Positions 1-7,356 of a stretch of 64,000 bases of DNA are shown here, piece by piece. The position numbers were made by a program, and so were the translations under genes. Numbering within the stretch: the stretch's first letter is position 1; every line of letters starts with the position of its first letter. This DNA is from Uliginosibacterium flavum (GTDB lineage: Bacteria > Pseudomonadota > Gammaproteobacteria > Burkholderiales > Rhodocyclaceae), in the NCBI RefSeq assembly GCF_040566545.1, contig NZ_JBEWZI010000013.1, forward strand, positions 43,726 through 107,725, read 5' to 3'. Below the pieces are notes generated by a model, which was given only the letters and a program-made list of their open reading frames with translations, did no database searches and was not told the origin of the DNA.

Positions 1-1067
1 CGGTACTCGACCGGATCTTCGATGGTGATGATCTTGGTGTTCGGCGCGTTCAGCGCGGCCAGCGAGGCATACAGGGTCGTGGTCTTGCCGCTGCCGGTAG
101 GGCCGGTCACCAGAATCATGCCGAAAGAGTGGCGGATCATGCGCCGGTATTGCTCCAGCATGGGAGCAGGCATACCGATGCGATTCAGATCGAGCAAACC
201 ACTGTTCTGCGCCAACAAGCGCATCACCACTGATTCGCCGTACTGCGTGGGCATGGTCGACAGACGGATGTCGACGCTCTGCAACTTGATCTTGACGTTG
301 AAACGCCCATCCTGCGGCAGACGTTTCTCGGAAATATCCAACCCACTCATCAGCTTGAGACGCAACACCAACGCGGGGCTGATGCGGCTATCCACCTCGG
401 TCTGCAAGTGCATCTCGCCATCAATGCGAAAGCGGATCTGCAGTCGTAACTCCTGCGGCTCGATGTGAATATCCGAAGCCTTGACCTGATAGGCATCCTC
501 GAAAATGGATTGCAGCAGTTTGACTACAGGGGAATCTTCACCTCCGGTATCCAGCCCCTGCCCGCCAAAATCGACATAGGCGTTGCCCAGATCCTGCTGC
601 AACTCATGGGCCAGGCCGCTGATTTCCTGGGTACGGCGATACAGACGGTCTATGGCAGAGAGCAACTGCCCCTCGGTAACCACTGCCAGCGCAATATCTT
701 TCTTAAGGGTACGAGCAATTTCGTCGTACCCGAAAATATCCGAGGGATCTGCCATCCCAAGCAGATAGCTCTTGCCCTGATCGGCCAGCACAATAGCGCG
801 AAAGCGCCGCGCCATGGTCTCAGGCAAGAGATTGACGATGGCTGGATCAACATCCTTCTCAAGCAAGTCATAGAAGGGAATGCCAAGCTGCTTGGCAATC
901 GCGTTGGAGATACCTTCCTCCGTCACGATTCCGCTGTCGGCGAGCACGCGGCCCAGCTTGCGCCCACTCTCCTTCTGCTGCGCAAGCGCGGAATCCAGCT
1001 GCACGGGAGTAATCAACCCCTGCTGCACCAGCAATTCGCCCAGACGATATTTTTGCGGTTTTCCCAT
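1..1067 (-). CDS. MshE/PilB/GspE-type secretion or pilus ATPase (partial)
   Basis: Hexameric ATPase of the type II secretion/type IV pilus superfamily, which drives pilin or pseudopilin assembly at the inner membrane. Only the first 355 residues are in the window; the 3' end runs off the left edge. Residues 9-60 hold two consecutive RLGxxLxxxGxxxxxxLxxAxxxQ-like segments, the signature of a MshEN c-di-GMP-binding domain. A GspE linker domain follows, and the Walker A motif GPTGSGKTTT comes shortly before the edge, followed by ITIEDPVEYR. The start ATG at 1067 opens directly on this domain. A MshE-like identity fits best, but PilB or GspE cannot be excluded without the C-terminus and the neighbouring genes. 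Confidence 0.85.
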   Translation of the reverse strand, partial: MGKPQKYRLGELLVQQGLITPVQLDSALAQQKESGRKLGRVLADSGIVTEEGISNAIAKQLGIPFYDLLEKDVDPAIVNLLPETMARRFRAIVLADQGKSYLLGMADPSDIFGYDEIARTLKKDIALAVVTEGQLLSAIDRLYRRTQEISGLAHELQQDLGNAYVDFGGQGLDTGGEDSPVVKLLQSIFEDAYQVKASDIHIEPQELRLQIRFRIDGEMHLQTEVDSRISPALVLRLKLMSGLDISEKRLPQDGRFNVKIKLQSVDIRLSTMPTQYGESVVMRLLAQNSGLLDLNRIGMPAPMLEQYRRMIRHSFGMILVTGPTGSGKTTTLYASLAALNAPNTKIITIEDPVEY

Positions 1068-1237
1068 GCTTCGCCCCGAATCAACTCATGCTCAACCACC
1101 AATACGTGGCTGTACCCGAGAGCTTTAACGGCGCGGAATGCGCCTGACTGGAGACTACGCGCGCAGTAAAGGCATCAATTCATGGAAAAGACACCCTTTC
1201 AGGCGGGACTTACAGGTTTCCGGCGAGCAGAAAAGAC

Positions 1238-1260
1238 AAAAGCCGCCCGAAGGCGGCTTT
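1238..1260. terminator. Bidirectional hairpin terminator
   Basis: AAAGCCGCC-CGAA-GGCGGCTTT forms a strong stem with a tetraloop and A/T flanks on both sides. An almost identical copy sits at 1703-1726 between tRNA genes, so this one was probably copied together with the tRNA unit. Confidence 0.7.
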
Positions 1261-1267
1261 TGAATTT

Positions 1268-1282
1268 GACGGAGTGGACGGG
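1268..1282 (-). pseudogene. Residual 3' end of a third tRNA-Asp copy
   Basis: GACGGAGTGGACGGG matches the last 15 or so bases of the two intact tRNA-Asp genes with one difference. It sits at nearly the same distance from the AAAGCCGCC hairpin as tRNA-Asp does at 1735. The rest of the tRNA is missing. I read it as the truncated end of an older tandem duplication. Confidence 0.55.
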
Positions 1283-1423
1283 CTTGTATCGTATCGCTTG
1301 TGGCGATCCGCCATCCTTCATGTCGCTCAGAACCGCCGCAAGCGGCGTCCGTCGGGCAATGCCCGCCGAGCAAACCCTTAGGGTTCTTCGTCCCGTTCCG
1401 TCGCTTCGCGACAATCAGAAACG

Positions 1424-1451
1424 ACAAAGCCCTCGAAACGGAGGGCTTTGT
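1424..1451 (-). terminator. Terminator of the tRNA cluster
   Basis: ACAAAGCCCTC-GAAAC-GGAGGGCTTTGT is a perfect stem lying 6 bp beyond the CCA end of the last tRNA-Asp, which makes it the likely end of the tRNA transcript. Confidence 0.7.
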
Positions 1452-1457
1452 ATTTAT

Positions 1458-1534
1458 TGGCGGAGTGGACGGGACTCGAACCCGCGACCCCCGGCGTGAC
1501 AGGCCGGTATTCTAACCAACTGAACTACCACTCC
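1458..1534 (-). tRNA. tRNA-Asp (GTC), copy 2
   Basis: 77 nt including an encoded CCA. The reverse strand begins GGAGTGGTAGTTCAG, the anticodon loop is CTGTCAC (anticodon GTC), and the T-loop reads GGTTCGAGTCCC. Sequence identical to the copy at 1735-1811. Confidence 0.97.
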
Positions 1535-1602
1535 ATGATCCGAGCCAAAGGCTTGGATCTTTGCACAGCCACTTTGTGAAGTCACTCACAAAGCATCGAA
1601 CC

Positions 1603-1678
1603 TGGCGTCCCCACGGGGATTCGAACCCCGGTACTTACCGTGAAAGGGTAATGTCCTAGGCCTCTAGACGATGGGGAC
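1603..1678 (-). tRNA. tRNA-Glu (TTC), copy 2
   Basis: 76 nt with encoded CCA. It begins GTCCCCATCGTCTAG on the reverse strand and has anticodon loop CTTTCAC (TTC). It is identical to the copy at 1880-1955, and the 68-bp spacers between each Glu/Asp pair are also nearly identical. Confidence 0.97.
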
Positions 1679-1702
1679 CTGACCGGTATTTCACCCGGAA
1701 AC

Positions 1703-1726
1703 AAAAGCCGCCCGAAGGCGGCTTTT
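1703..1726 (-). terminator. Hairpin terminator inside the tRNA cluster
   Basis: AAAAGCCGCC-CGAA-GGCGGCTTTT, followed on the reverse strand by TTTTGTTTCC. It lies between tRNA-Asp copy 1 (ending 1735) and tRNA-Glu copy 2 (starting 1678), leaving only about 24 bp before the next tRNA. Confidence 0.65.
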
Positions 1727-1734
1727 GCGTTTTT

Positions 1735-1811
1735 TGGCGGAGTGGACGGGACTCGAACCCGCGACCCCCGGCGTGACAGGCCGGTATTCTAACCAACTGA
1801 ACTACCACTCC
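1735..1811 (-). tRNA. tRNA-Asp (GTC), copy 1
   Basis: 77 nt with encoded CCA and anticodon GTC. It follows tRNA-Glu by 68 bp on the reverse strand and belongs to the cluster Ala-Glu-Asp-Glu-Asp. Confidence 0.97.
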
Positions 1812-1879
1812 ATGATCCAAGCCAAAGGCTCAAATCTTTGCACTGCCACTTTGTGAAGTCACTCACAAAGCATCGAATC

Positions 1880-1955
1880 TGGCGTCCCCACGGGGATTCG
1901 AACCCCGGTACTTACCGTGAAAGGGTAATGTCCTAGGCCTCTAGACGATGGGGAC
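1880..1955 (-). tRNA. tRNA-Glu (TTC), copy 1
   Basis: 76 nt with encoded CCA and anticodon TTC. It lies 34 bp downstream of tRNA-Ala on the reverse strand. Confidence 0.97.
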
Positions 1956-1989
1956 CTGATGAAACATTTACTGCACTCTTCGCCTTGAA

Positions 1990-2065
<76 letters not shown>

Positions 2066-2149
2066 GTCCGGCGAAGAAACCGAACTATAGACGTCGACCT
2101 TCGATTCGTCAAGCCAGAAAACACATTTTTTTGATGCTGGGCGGCACTT

Positions 2150-3562
2150 TCAGCCAATCAGCTTACCGGGATTCATCAAGCCCGCAGGATCAAAAGCATG
2201 CTTGATGCGGCTCATCATTGCGATCTCGAGAGCTGATTTGTAACGTTTGATCTCTTCGCGCTTAAGCTGCCCCAGTCCATGCTCTGCCGAAATGGAACCG
2301 TCCAACGCGGCAACGATGTCGTGCACCAGCCGATTGACCTCCGGCGTGCGTGCAATAAAGTCTGAATTGGCTTCGACATCAGGCATTGACGGGTTGTAAT
2401 GCAGATTGCCGTCACCCGCATGACCAAAAGCGACGATCCGCACTCCCGGAAACTGCACGCTCAAGGCAGCGCCCGCACGCTGCAGAAATTCGGGAATCCG
2501 GCTCACAGGCACGGAGACGTCGTGCTTGATACTGAGGCCCTCTTTTTTTTGCGCCTCGGAGATGTTTTCCCGCAGCATCCACAAAGCCTGAGCCTGAGCC
2601 TCACTACTGGCTAATGTAGCGTCCGTCACCCAACCCTGCGCAAAGGCATCGCCCAACACAAGCTCCATTGGCACATTCAACTCAGCACTGGCGTCGCTGT
2701 CACTCAACTCGATCAAGGCGTACCAAGGGGAGATCTCTGCCAAAGGCCGCTTCGCATCAGGAAAGTGCTGCAACACCAACTCATGCGCCACCGAACACAC
2801 GATTTCAAACGCTGAAATCCGCTCACCCAAGCGCTGACGCAAAGAGTCCAGCAGGGCAATTGCGGACTGTGCATCCGGCAACGCCACCCACGCGAGGGCA
2901 CGCGATGCCTGCGGAGAATGAAGCTTGAGCACCGCAGCGGTAATGATTCCGAGCGTGCCCTCGGAACCGATAAACAGCTGCTTTAGATCGTAGCCGGTGT
3001 TGTCTTTGCGCAAGCCTCGCAAGCCATTCCAGATTTCACCGTCGGGCAAAACCACTTCCAGCCCCAGAGTCAGCTCACGGGCATTACCGTAACGCAGCAC
3101 CTGCACCCCGCCCGCATTACTGGCGAGGTTGCCGCCGATCTGGCAGGTTCCCTCAGAGGCCAACGAAAGCGGGAACAAGCGCCCCTGCTCCGCCGCAGCC
3201 ATTTGCACAGCCGCTAGCGTACAACCTGCCTCAACCGTGACAGTGTTGTTCACTGGATCAATGGCTCGCACACGATTGAGGCGCGCCAAAGATATGACAA
3301 CTTCACCACCACCCTCACGCGGCACTCCACCGCCGACCAAACCGGTATTCCCGCCCTGCGGCACCATCGCCACGCCTGCTGCGACACACGCCTTGACCAC
3401 TGCGGCGACTTCAGCCGTATTTGCCGGGCGCACCACGCACAAGGCGCGCCCCTTGTAACGCCCGCGCCAATCCTCTTCATACGCAGCGCAATCAGCCGCC
3501 TCCGAAAGAACATTGGCAGAGCCGACAATATCGCTCAGCGCCACCATCAGAGCTTGTGACAT
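2150..3562 (-). CDS. FAD-binding oxidase/dehydrogenase (D-2-hydroxyacid type)
   Basis: A 470-residue flavoprotein of the GlcD/D-lactate dehydrogenase/D-2-hydroxyglutarate dehydrogenase family, which oxidises a 2-hydroxyacid with FAD. The PCMH-type FAD site is seen in VPQGGNTGLVGGGVP, in the GTCQIGGNLASNAGG stretch and in GSEGTLGIITAAVLKL. The C-terminal substrate-domain signatures are FGHAGDGNLHYN and ISAEHGLGQLKREE. I start at the ATG at 3562, four bases beyond the rimO stop, rather than 17 codons further upstream inside rimO; the two genes are probably cotranscribed. The exact substrate cannot be read from the sequence. Confidence 0.9.
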   Translation of the reverse strand: MSQALMVALSDIVGSANVLSEAADCAAYEEDWRGRYKGRALCVVRPANTAEVAAVVKACVAAGVAMVPQGGNTGLVGGGVPREGGGEVVISLARLNRVRAIDPVNNTVTVEAGCTLAAVQMAAAEQGRLFPLSLASEGTCQIGGNLASNAGGVQVLRYGNARELTLGLEVVLPDGEIWNGLRGLRKDNTGYDLKQLFIGSEGTLGIITAAVLKLHSPQASRALAWVALPDAQSAIALLDSLRQRLGERISAFEIVCSVAHELVLQHFPDAKRPLAEISPWYALIELSDSDASAELNVPMELVLGDAFAQGWVTDATLASSEAQAQALWMLRENISEAQKKEGLSIKHDVSVPVSRIPEFLQRAGAALSVQFPGVRIVAFGHAGDGNLHYNPSMPDVEANSDFIARTPEVNRLVHDIVAALDGSISAEHGLGQLKREEIKRYKSALEIAMMSRIKHAFDPAGLMNPGKLIG

Positions 3563-3566
3563 TCGC

Positions 3567-4922
3567 TTACTCTTCGGCAGCCCAGATCGGTTCGGCATAC
3601 AGATCATGCACATCGCAATCGGTCACGCGAACCTGATAGAACTTGCCGATTTCCATGTCGCGTCCTTCCGGCACAATCACCAGTCCGTCAATCTCCGGCG
3701 CATCGCCTTCCGAACGGCAGATCGCTCCTTCGTCCTCATCGATATCGTCCACCAGCACGACGATTTCGCGACCGATTTTGGCCTCCAGACGCTGGGTGGA
3801 GATATCTTCCTGAAACTCCATCAGACGGCGCTTGCGCTCTTCACGCACCTCATCCGGCAAGGCGCCCGGCAAGGCATTGGCGGTCGCCCCCTCAACCGGC
3901 GAATAGGCAAAGCAGCCCACGCGATCCAGCTGGGCCTCGCCCAGAAACTCCAGCAACTCTTCAAATTCCTGCTCGGTCTCACCGGGAAAGCCGGCAATGA
4001 AGGTACTGCGGATGGTGATGTCCGGGCAGATCTCACGCCAGCGACGAATTCGCTCAAGGTTGTTTTCGGCACTCGCAGGACGCTTCATGGCCTTGAGGAT
4101 GCGCGGATTGGCGTGCTGAAACGGCACATCCAGATACGGCAGGATCTTGCCCTCGGCCATCAGCGGGATGATGTCATCGACACTCGGATAGGGATACACG
4201 TAATGCAGGCGCACCCACACATCCAGCTCGCCCAACTCCTTGCACAGGTCATAAAGCTTGGTCTTGACCGGACGGCCGTTAGAGAAACCCGTGCGATATT
4301 TCACATCCACACCATAAGCACTGGTGTCCTGCGAAATTACCAGCAACTCGTTCACGCCAGACTTCACCAGCGTTTCCGCTTCGCGCAGCACCTCGTGAAT
4401 CGGCCGTGACAGCAGATCTCCGCGCAAGGACGGAATGATGCAAAAGCTGCAGCGATGGTTACAACCCTCTGAAATTTTCAGGTACGCATAGTGATCCGGC
4501 GTCAGGCGCACACCCTGCGGTGGTACCAGATCCGCAAACGGGTCGTGCAGCTTCGGCAAGTACTGATGCACCGCAGCCATCACCTCTTCGGTCGCATGCG
4601 GGCCGGTCACGGCAAGCACCTTGGGATGAACCTGCTCGACGATACCGCGGCCGGCACTGTCTTTCTTTGCGCCCAGACAGCCTGTCACGATGACCTTGCC
4701 GTTCTCGGCAAGTGCTTCGCCAATTGCGTCGAGCGACTCTTCAACCGCCGCATCAATGAAGCCACAGGTATTCACGACCACCAGATCGGCGCCTTCGTAG
4801 TTCGGGGCCACTTCGTAGCCCTCTGCGCGCAGGCGGGTCAGGATGCTTTCGGCGTCGGATGCGGCCTTGGGACAGCCAAGACTGACGAAGCCCACGCGGG
4901 GTGCTTGTTTTTTAGTGCTCAA
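3567..4922 (-). CDS. rimO: Ribosomal protein S12 methylthiotransferase RimO
   Basis: Radical-SAM enzyme that methylthiolates an aspartate of ribosomal protein S12. The order is MTTase domain, radical SAM domain, TRAM domain, over the usual 451 residues. The N-terminal cluster ligands are C17, C53 and C82 (SLGCPKA, NTCGFID, TGCLGAK). The SAM cluster is C154-x3-C158-x2-C161 in SEGCNHRCSFCIIP, followed by SLRGDLLSR, typical of RimO rather than MiaB. The C-terminal part reads as a TRAM domain. It lies just upstream of the FAD oxidase gene. Confidence 0.96.
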   Translation of the reverse strand: MSTKKQAPRVGFVSLGCPKAASDAESILTRLRAEGYEVAPNYEGADLVVVNTCGFIDAAVEESLDAIGEALAENGKVIVTGCLGAKKDSAGRGIVEQVHPKVLAVTGPHATEEVMAAVHQYLPKLHDPFADLVPPQGVRLTPDHYAYLKISEGCNHRCSFCIIPSLRGDLLSRPIHEVLREAETLVKSGVNELLVISQDTSAYGVDVKYRTGFSNGRPVKTKLYDLCKELGELDVWVRLHYVYPYPSVDDIIPLMAEGKILPYLDVPFQHANPRILKAMKRPASAENNLERIRRWREICPDITIRSTFIAGFPGETEQEFEELLEFLGEAQLDRVGCFAYSPVEGATANALPGALPDEVREERKRRLMEFQEDISTQRLEAKIGREIVVLVDDIDEDEGAICRSEGDAPEIDGLVIVPEGRDMEIGKFYQVRVTDCDVHDLYAEPIWAAEE

Positions 4923-4998
4923 AACGAACCTCTTGTAAACGTCACGAGCCCACGGCTAAAACCGCAGGCTCAGGGATAAAACCTTATAAGCAGGGTGT

Positions 4999-5547
4999 TT
5001 ATTTTTTTTCCGGATCAGTGCCCGGGAACGGGAAAGTCGTGAACAGGCCGCGAGTCTGGCTGTTGATCTGTTCCTGCATCTGGGCAAACATGGTTTTGCT
5101 CTGCTCCATGTAGGTGCCCATCATGCCTTGCATTGCCGGCCCCTGGAAATTCAGGAACTGGGTCCACATATCTTTGCTCATCGGGCTGTTTTCGCCGTAG
5201 AGGGTTTTGGTTTGATCCTGCAGTTTGGTCTGCATTTCACTGAAAGACTTGATGTTGTTTTCCAGATAACGGCCCATGAAACCTTGCATGGCATTGCCAT
5301 AGAAACGAATCATCTGAGCCAGCAAATCACTGCTGAACATCGGGGCGCCACCACTCTCCTCTTCAAGAATGATCTGCAGCAAAATATTGCGGCTGATGTC
5401 TTCACCAGACTTGGCATCCACCACCTGAAAGACTTCCTGTCCGAGAACCAGGTCGCGTACGTCGGCCAGCGTGATGTAACAGCTTGATGCCGTGTCGTAC
5501 AAACGACGGTTCGGATACTTTTTGATCAGTCGGGTCTTTTCAGCCAT
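4999..5547 (-). CDS. phaR: Polyhydroxyalkanoate synthesis repressor PhaR
   Basis: 182 residues. The N-terminus MAEKTRLIKKYPNRRLYDT is the hallmark DNA-binding segment of PhaR, followed by two PHB-accumulation regulatory domains. In this family the protein binds both PHA granules and the phasin/phaR promoters and so links transcription to polymer content. It closes the block phaC-phaB-phaB-phaR, all on the minus strand, but a 143-bp gap with its own -10 box suggests separate transcription and probably autoregulation. Confidence 0.95.
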   Translation of the reverse strand: MAEKTRLIKKYPNRRLYDTASSCYITLADVRDLVLGQEVFQVVDAKSGEDISRNILLQIILEEESGGAPMFSSDLLAQMIRFYGNAMQGFMGRYLENNIKSFSEMQTKLQDQTKTLYGENSPMSKDMWTQFLNFQGPAMQGMMGTYMEQSKTMFAQMQEQINSQTRGLFTTFPFPGTDPEKK

Positions 5548-5604
5548 GTTGGATGTCCCTGATAGTTATGGTTTGGGCTGTTGCTACTTTATTTAGTTAG
5601 GCAG

Positions 5605-5610
5605 ATTATA
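5605..5610 (-). promoter_or_regulatory. Likely -10 box of phaR
   Basis: The reverse strand carries a perfect TATAAT about 58 bp upstream of the phaR start. The -35 is weak (no good TTGACA match 16-18 bp upstream), which would suit a regulated promoter. Confidence 0.4.
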
Positions 5611-5690
5611 GCAGTGCGCAAAAAGACAGCCCTACATTAACCCGGATGTTTCATGAGTTAGCAGGGCTGCTTCTGGCTCACGTGGGCAGC

Positions 5691-6431
5691 TTAGCCCATG
5701 TGTAGACCACCATTGATATTGATTGTTGCGCCGGTGATATAGCCGGCCTTGTCTGAAGCCAGATACGCACACAGATCGCCGATTTCTTCGGGCTTACCGA
5801 AGCGCCCGACTGGCACTGTTGCCACAATGGCATCGCGAACTTCTTCCTTGATGGCCATGACCATCTCGGTGCCCACGTAGCCCGGAGCGATGGCATTCAC
5901 AGTGACGCCTTTTTTGGCAACTTCCTGCGCCAGCGCCTTGGTAATGCCCAAGATGCCGGCCTTGGCAGCCGAATAGTTGGCTTGGCCAAACTGGCCCTTC
6001 ACGCCATTCACCGAAGAGATGTTGATCACACGGCCAAAGCCACGCTCGGCCATCAAAGGCAGGATCGGGTGAGTCACGTTGAACACGGAATCGAGGTTGG
6101 TCGACATCACCGCATCCCACTGATCCTTGCCCATCTTGCGGAACATGGCGTCACGGGTAATCCCGGCGTTGTTGATCAACACATCAATCTGGCCGATTTC
6201 AGCTTCGATTTTCTTGACCATCGCAGCACACTGATCAAAATCAGTGACGTCCGCTTCAGCCATGAAAAAATCGTATCCATCTGCCTTGGTCTTGGCCAGC
6301 CACTCTGCAGCCGGAGGAAAATCCGGCAAACAATTAGCGACAACCTTCCAGCCGTCTGCCGCCAGGGATTTGCAGATTGCAGTACCCAGACCACCCATGC
6401 CACCCGTTACCAGAGCCACGTTCTTAGCCAT
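5691..6431 (-). CDS. phaB: Acetoacetyl-CoA reductase PhaB (copy 2)
   Basis: 246-residue short-chain dehydrogenase that reduces acetoacetyl-CoA to (R)-3-hydroxybutyryl-CoA, the monomer for PHA synthase. The nucleotide site TGGMGGLGTAI, NNAGITRD, the catalytic Ser in NISSVNGVKGQFGQ and the YSAAK Tyr/Lys pair are all present, and it ends in NGGLHMG as PhaB proteins do. I choose the ATG at 6431, which has AGAGGTG eight bases upstream; a longer reading would add 24 residues without PhaB similarity. It lies 102 bp downstream of the other phaB. Confidence 0.95.
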   Translation of the reverse strand: MAKNVALVTGGMGGLGTAICKSLAADGWKVVANCLPDFPPAAEWLAKTKADGYDFFMAEADVTDFDQCAAMVKKIEAEIGQIDVLINNAGITRDAMFRKMGKDQWDAVMSTNLDSVFNVTHPILPLMAERGFGRVINISSVNGVKGQFGQANYSAAKAGILGITKALAQEVAKKGVTVNAIAPGYVGTEMVMAIKEEVRDAIVATVPVGRFGKPEEIGDLCAYLASDKAGYITGATININGGLHMG

Positions 6432-6533
6432 TTTCAGCACCTCTTTTTGAGCAACTTTATCTGCCGGCCTCACGGGGGAGGCAAGGCCGGCGCTTTGTGC
6501 CACATGTCCCTACGAGGGCATGCAGGCACACCA

Positions 6534-7274
6534 TCAGTACATGTGTTGCCCCCCGTTAATCGAGATATTCGCGCCGGTCAGGAATGCAGCCTCGTCCGAC
6601 GCGAGATACGCCACCAAGCCGGCGATTTCTTCCGGCTTGCCCAAGCGAGCCACCGGAATCTGCGGCAGGATCTTTGATTCAAGAATTTCGTTGGGGATGG
6701 CGGTCACCATCTTGGTGCCGATGTAACCCGGAGAAATGGTATTCACCGTCACACCATGCTTGGCCACTTCCAGAGCCAAGGCCTTGGTAAAACCATGCAT
6801 ACCGGCCTTGGCCGCCGAGTAGTTGGTCTGACCAAACGCACCCTTCTGACCATTCACCGACGACACATTGATCACGCGCCCCCACTTACGGGCCGTCATC
6901 CCGTCCATAACCTGTTTGGTCATGTTGAACACGGAATCCAGATTGGTATGCAGTACAGAATCCCAATCTGACTTTGTCATTTTTTTGAAGGTAATGTCGC
7001 GCGTGATGCCCGCGTTATTCACCAGCACATCAACCGGGCCAACATCCTTTTCAACCTGTGCCACACAGGCTTTACAGGCGTCGTAATCCGTCACATCACA
7101 GGGAACGCCGATAAAGCCATAACCCAGATGATGCATCTTGGTCAGCCACTCCTGCGCAGACGTATTCGACGGCGAATACGTCGTTACAACCTTGTAGCCC
7201 AGTGCTGCCATCTTGATACAGATTGCTTCGCCCAGCCCGCCCATACCACCGGTAATCAGTGCCACATGACTCAT
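6534..7274 (-). CDS. phaB: Acetoacetyl-CoA reductase PhaB (copy 1)
   Basis: 246-residue SDR paralogue of the next gene. It keeps TGGMGGLGEAI, NNAGITRD, NVSSVNGQKGAFGQ and YSAAK, and ends in INGGQHMY. Start at 7274, with AAGGAGG six bases upstream. The two copies differ clearly along the sequence, so this is an old duplication or two separate acquisitions. No phaA (beta-ketothiolase) is in this block, so that activity must be encoded elsewhere. Confidence 0.95.
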   Translation of the reverse strand: MSHVALITGGMGGLGEAICIKMAALGYKVVTTYSPSNTSAQEWLTKMHHLGYGFIGVPCDVTDYDACKACVAQVEKDVGPVDVLVNNAGITRDITFKKMTKSDWDSVLHTNLDSVFNMTKQVMDGMTARKWGRVINVSSVNGQKGAFGQTNYSAAKAGMHGFTKALALEVAKHGVTVNTISPGYIGTKMVTAIPNEILESKILPQIPVARLGKPEEIAGLVAYLASDEAAFLTGANISINGGQHMY

Positions 7275-7317
7275 TAAGTCCTCCTTTATCGGGAAACTCC
7301 CGGATTATGAAAAACAA

Positions 7318-7346
7318 GCGGCGCCTCCGGGAATCGGCGCCACCTT
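7318..7346 (-). terminator. Hairpin between phaC and phaB
   Basis: On the reverse strand GTGGCGCC ... GGCGCCGC forms an 8-bp stem followed by TTGTTTTTC, just after the phaC stop. It may be a partial terminator or a processing site that sets different phaC and phaB levels. Confidence 0.45.
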
Positions 7347-7356
7347 TTTAAAAAGC

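Noticed and set aside
1268..1282. Functional third tRNA-Asp
   Set aside because: Only the last 15 or so bases match; there is no anticodon or T-arm.
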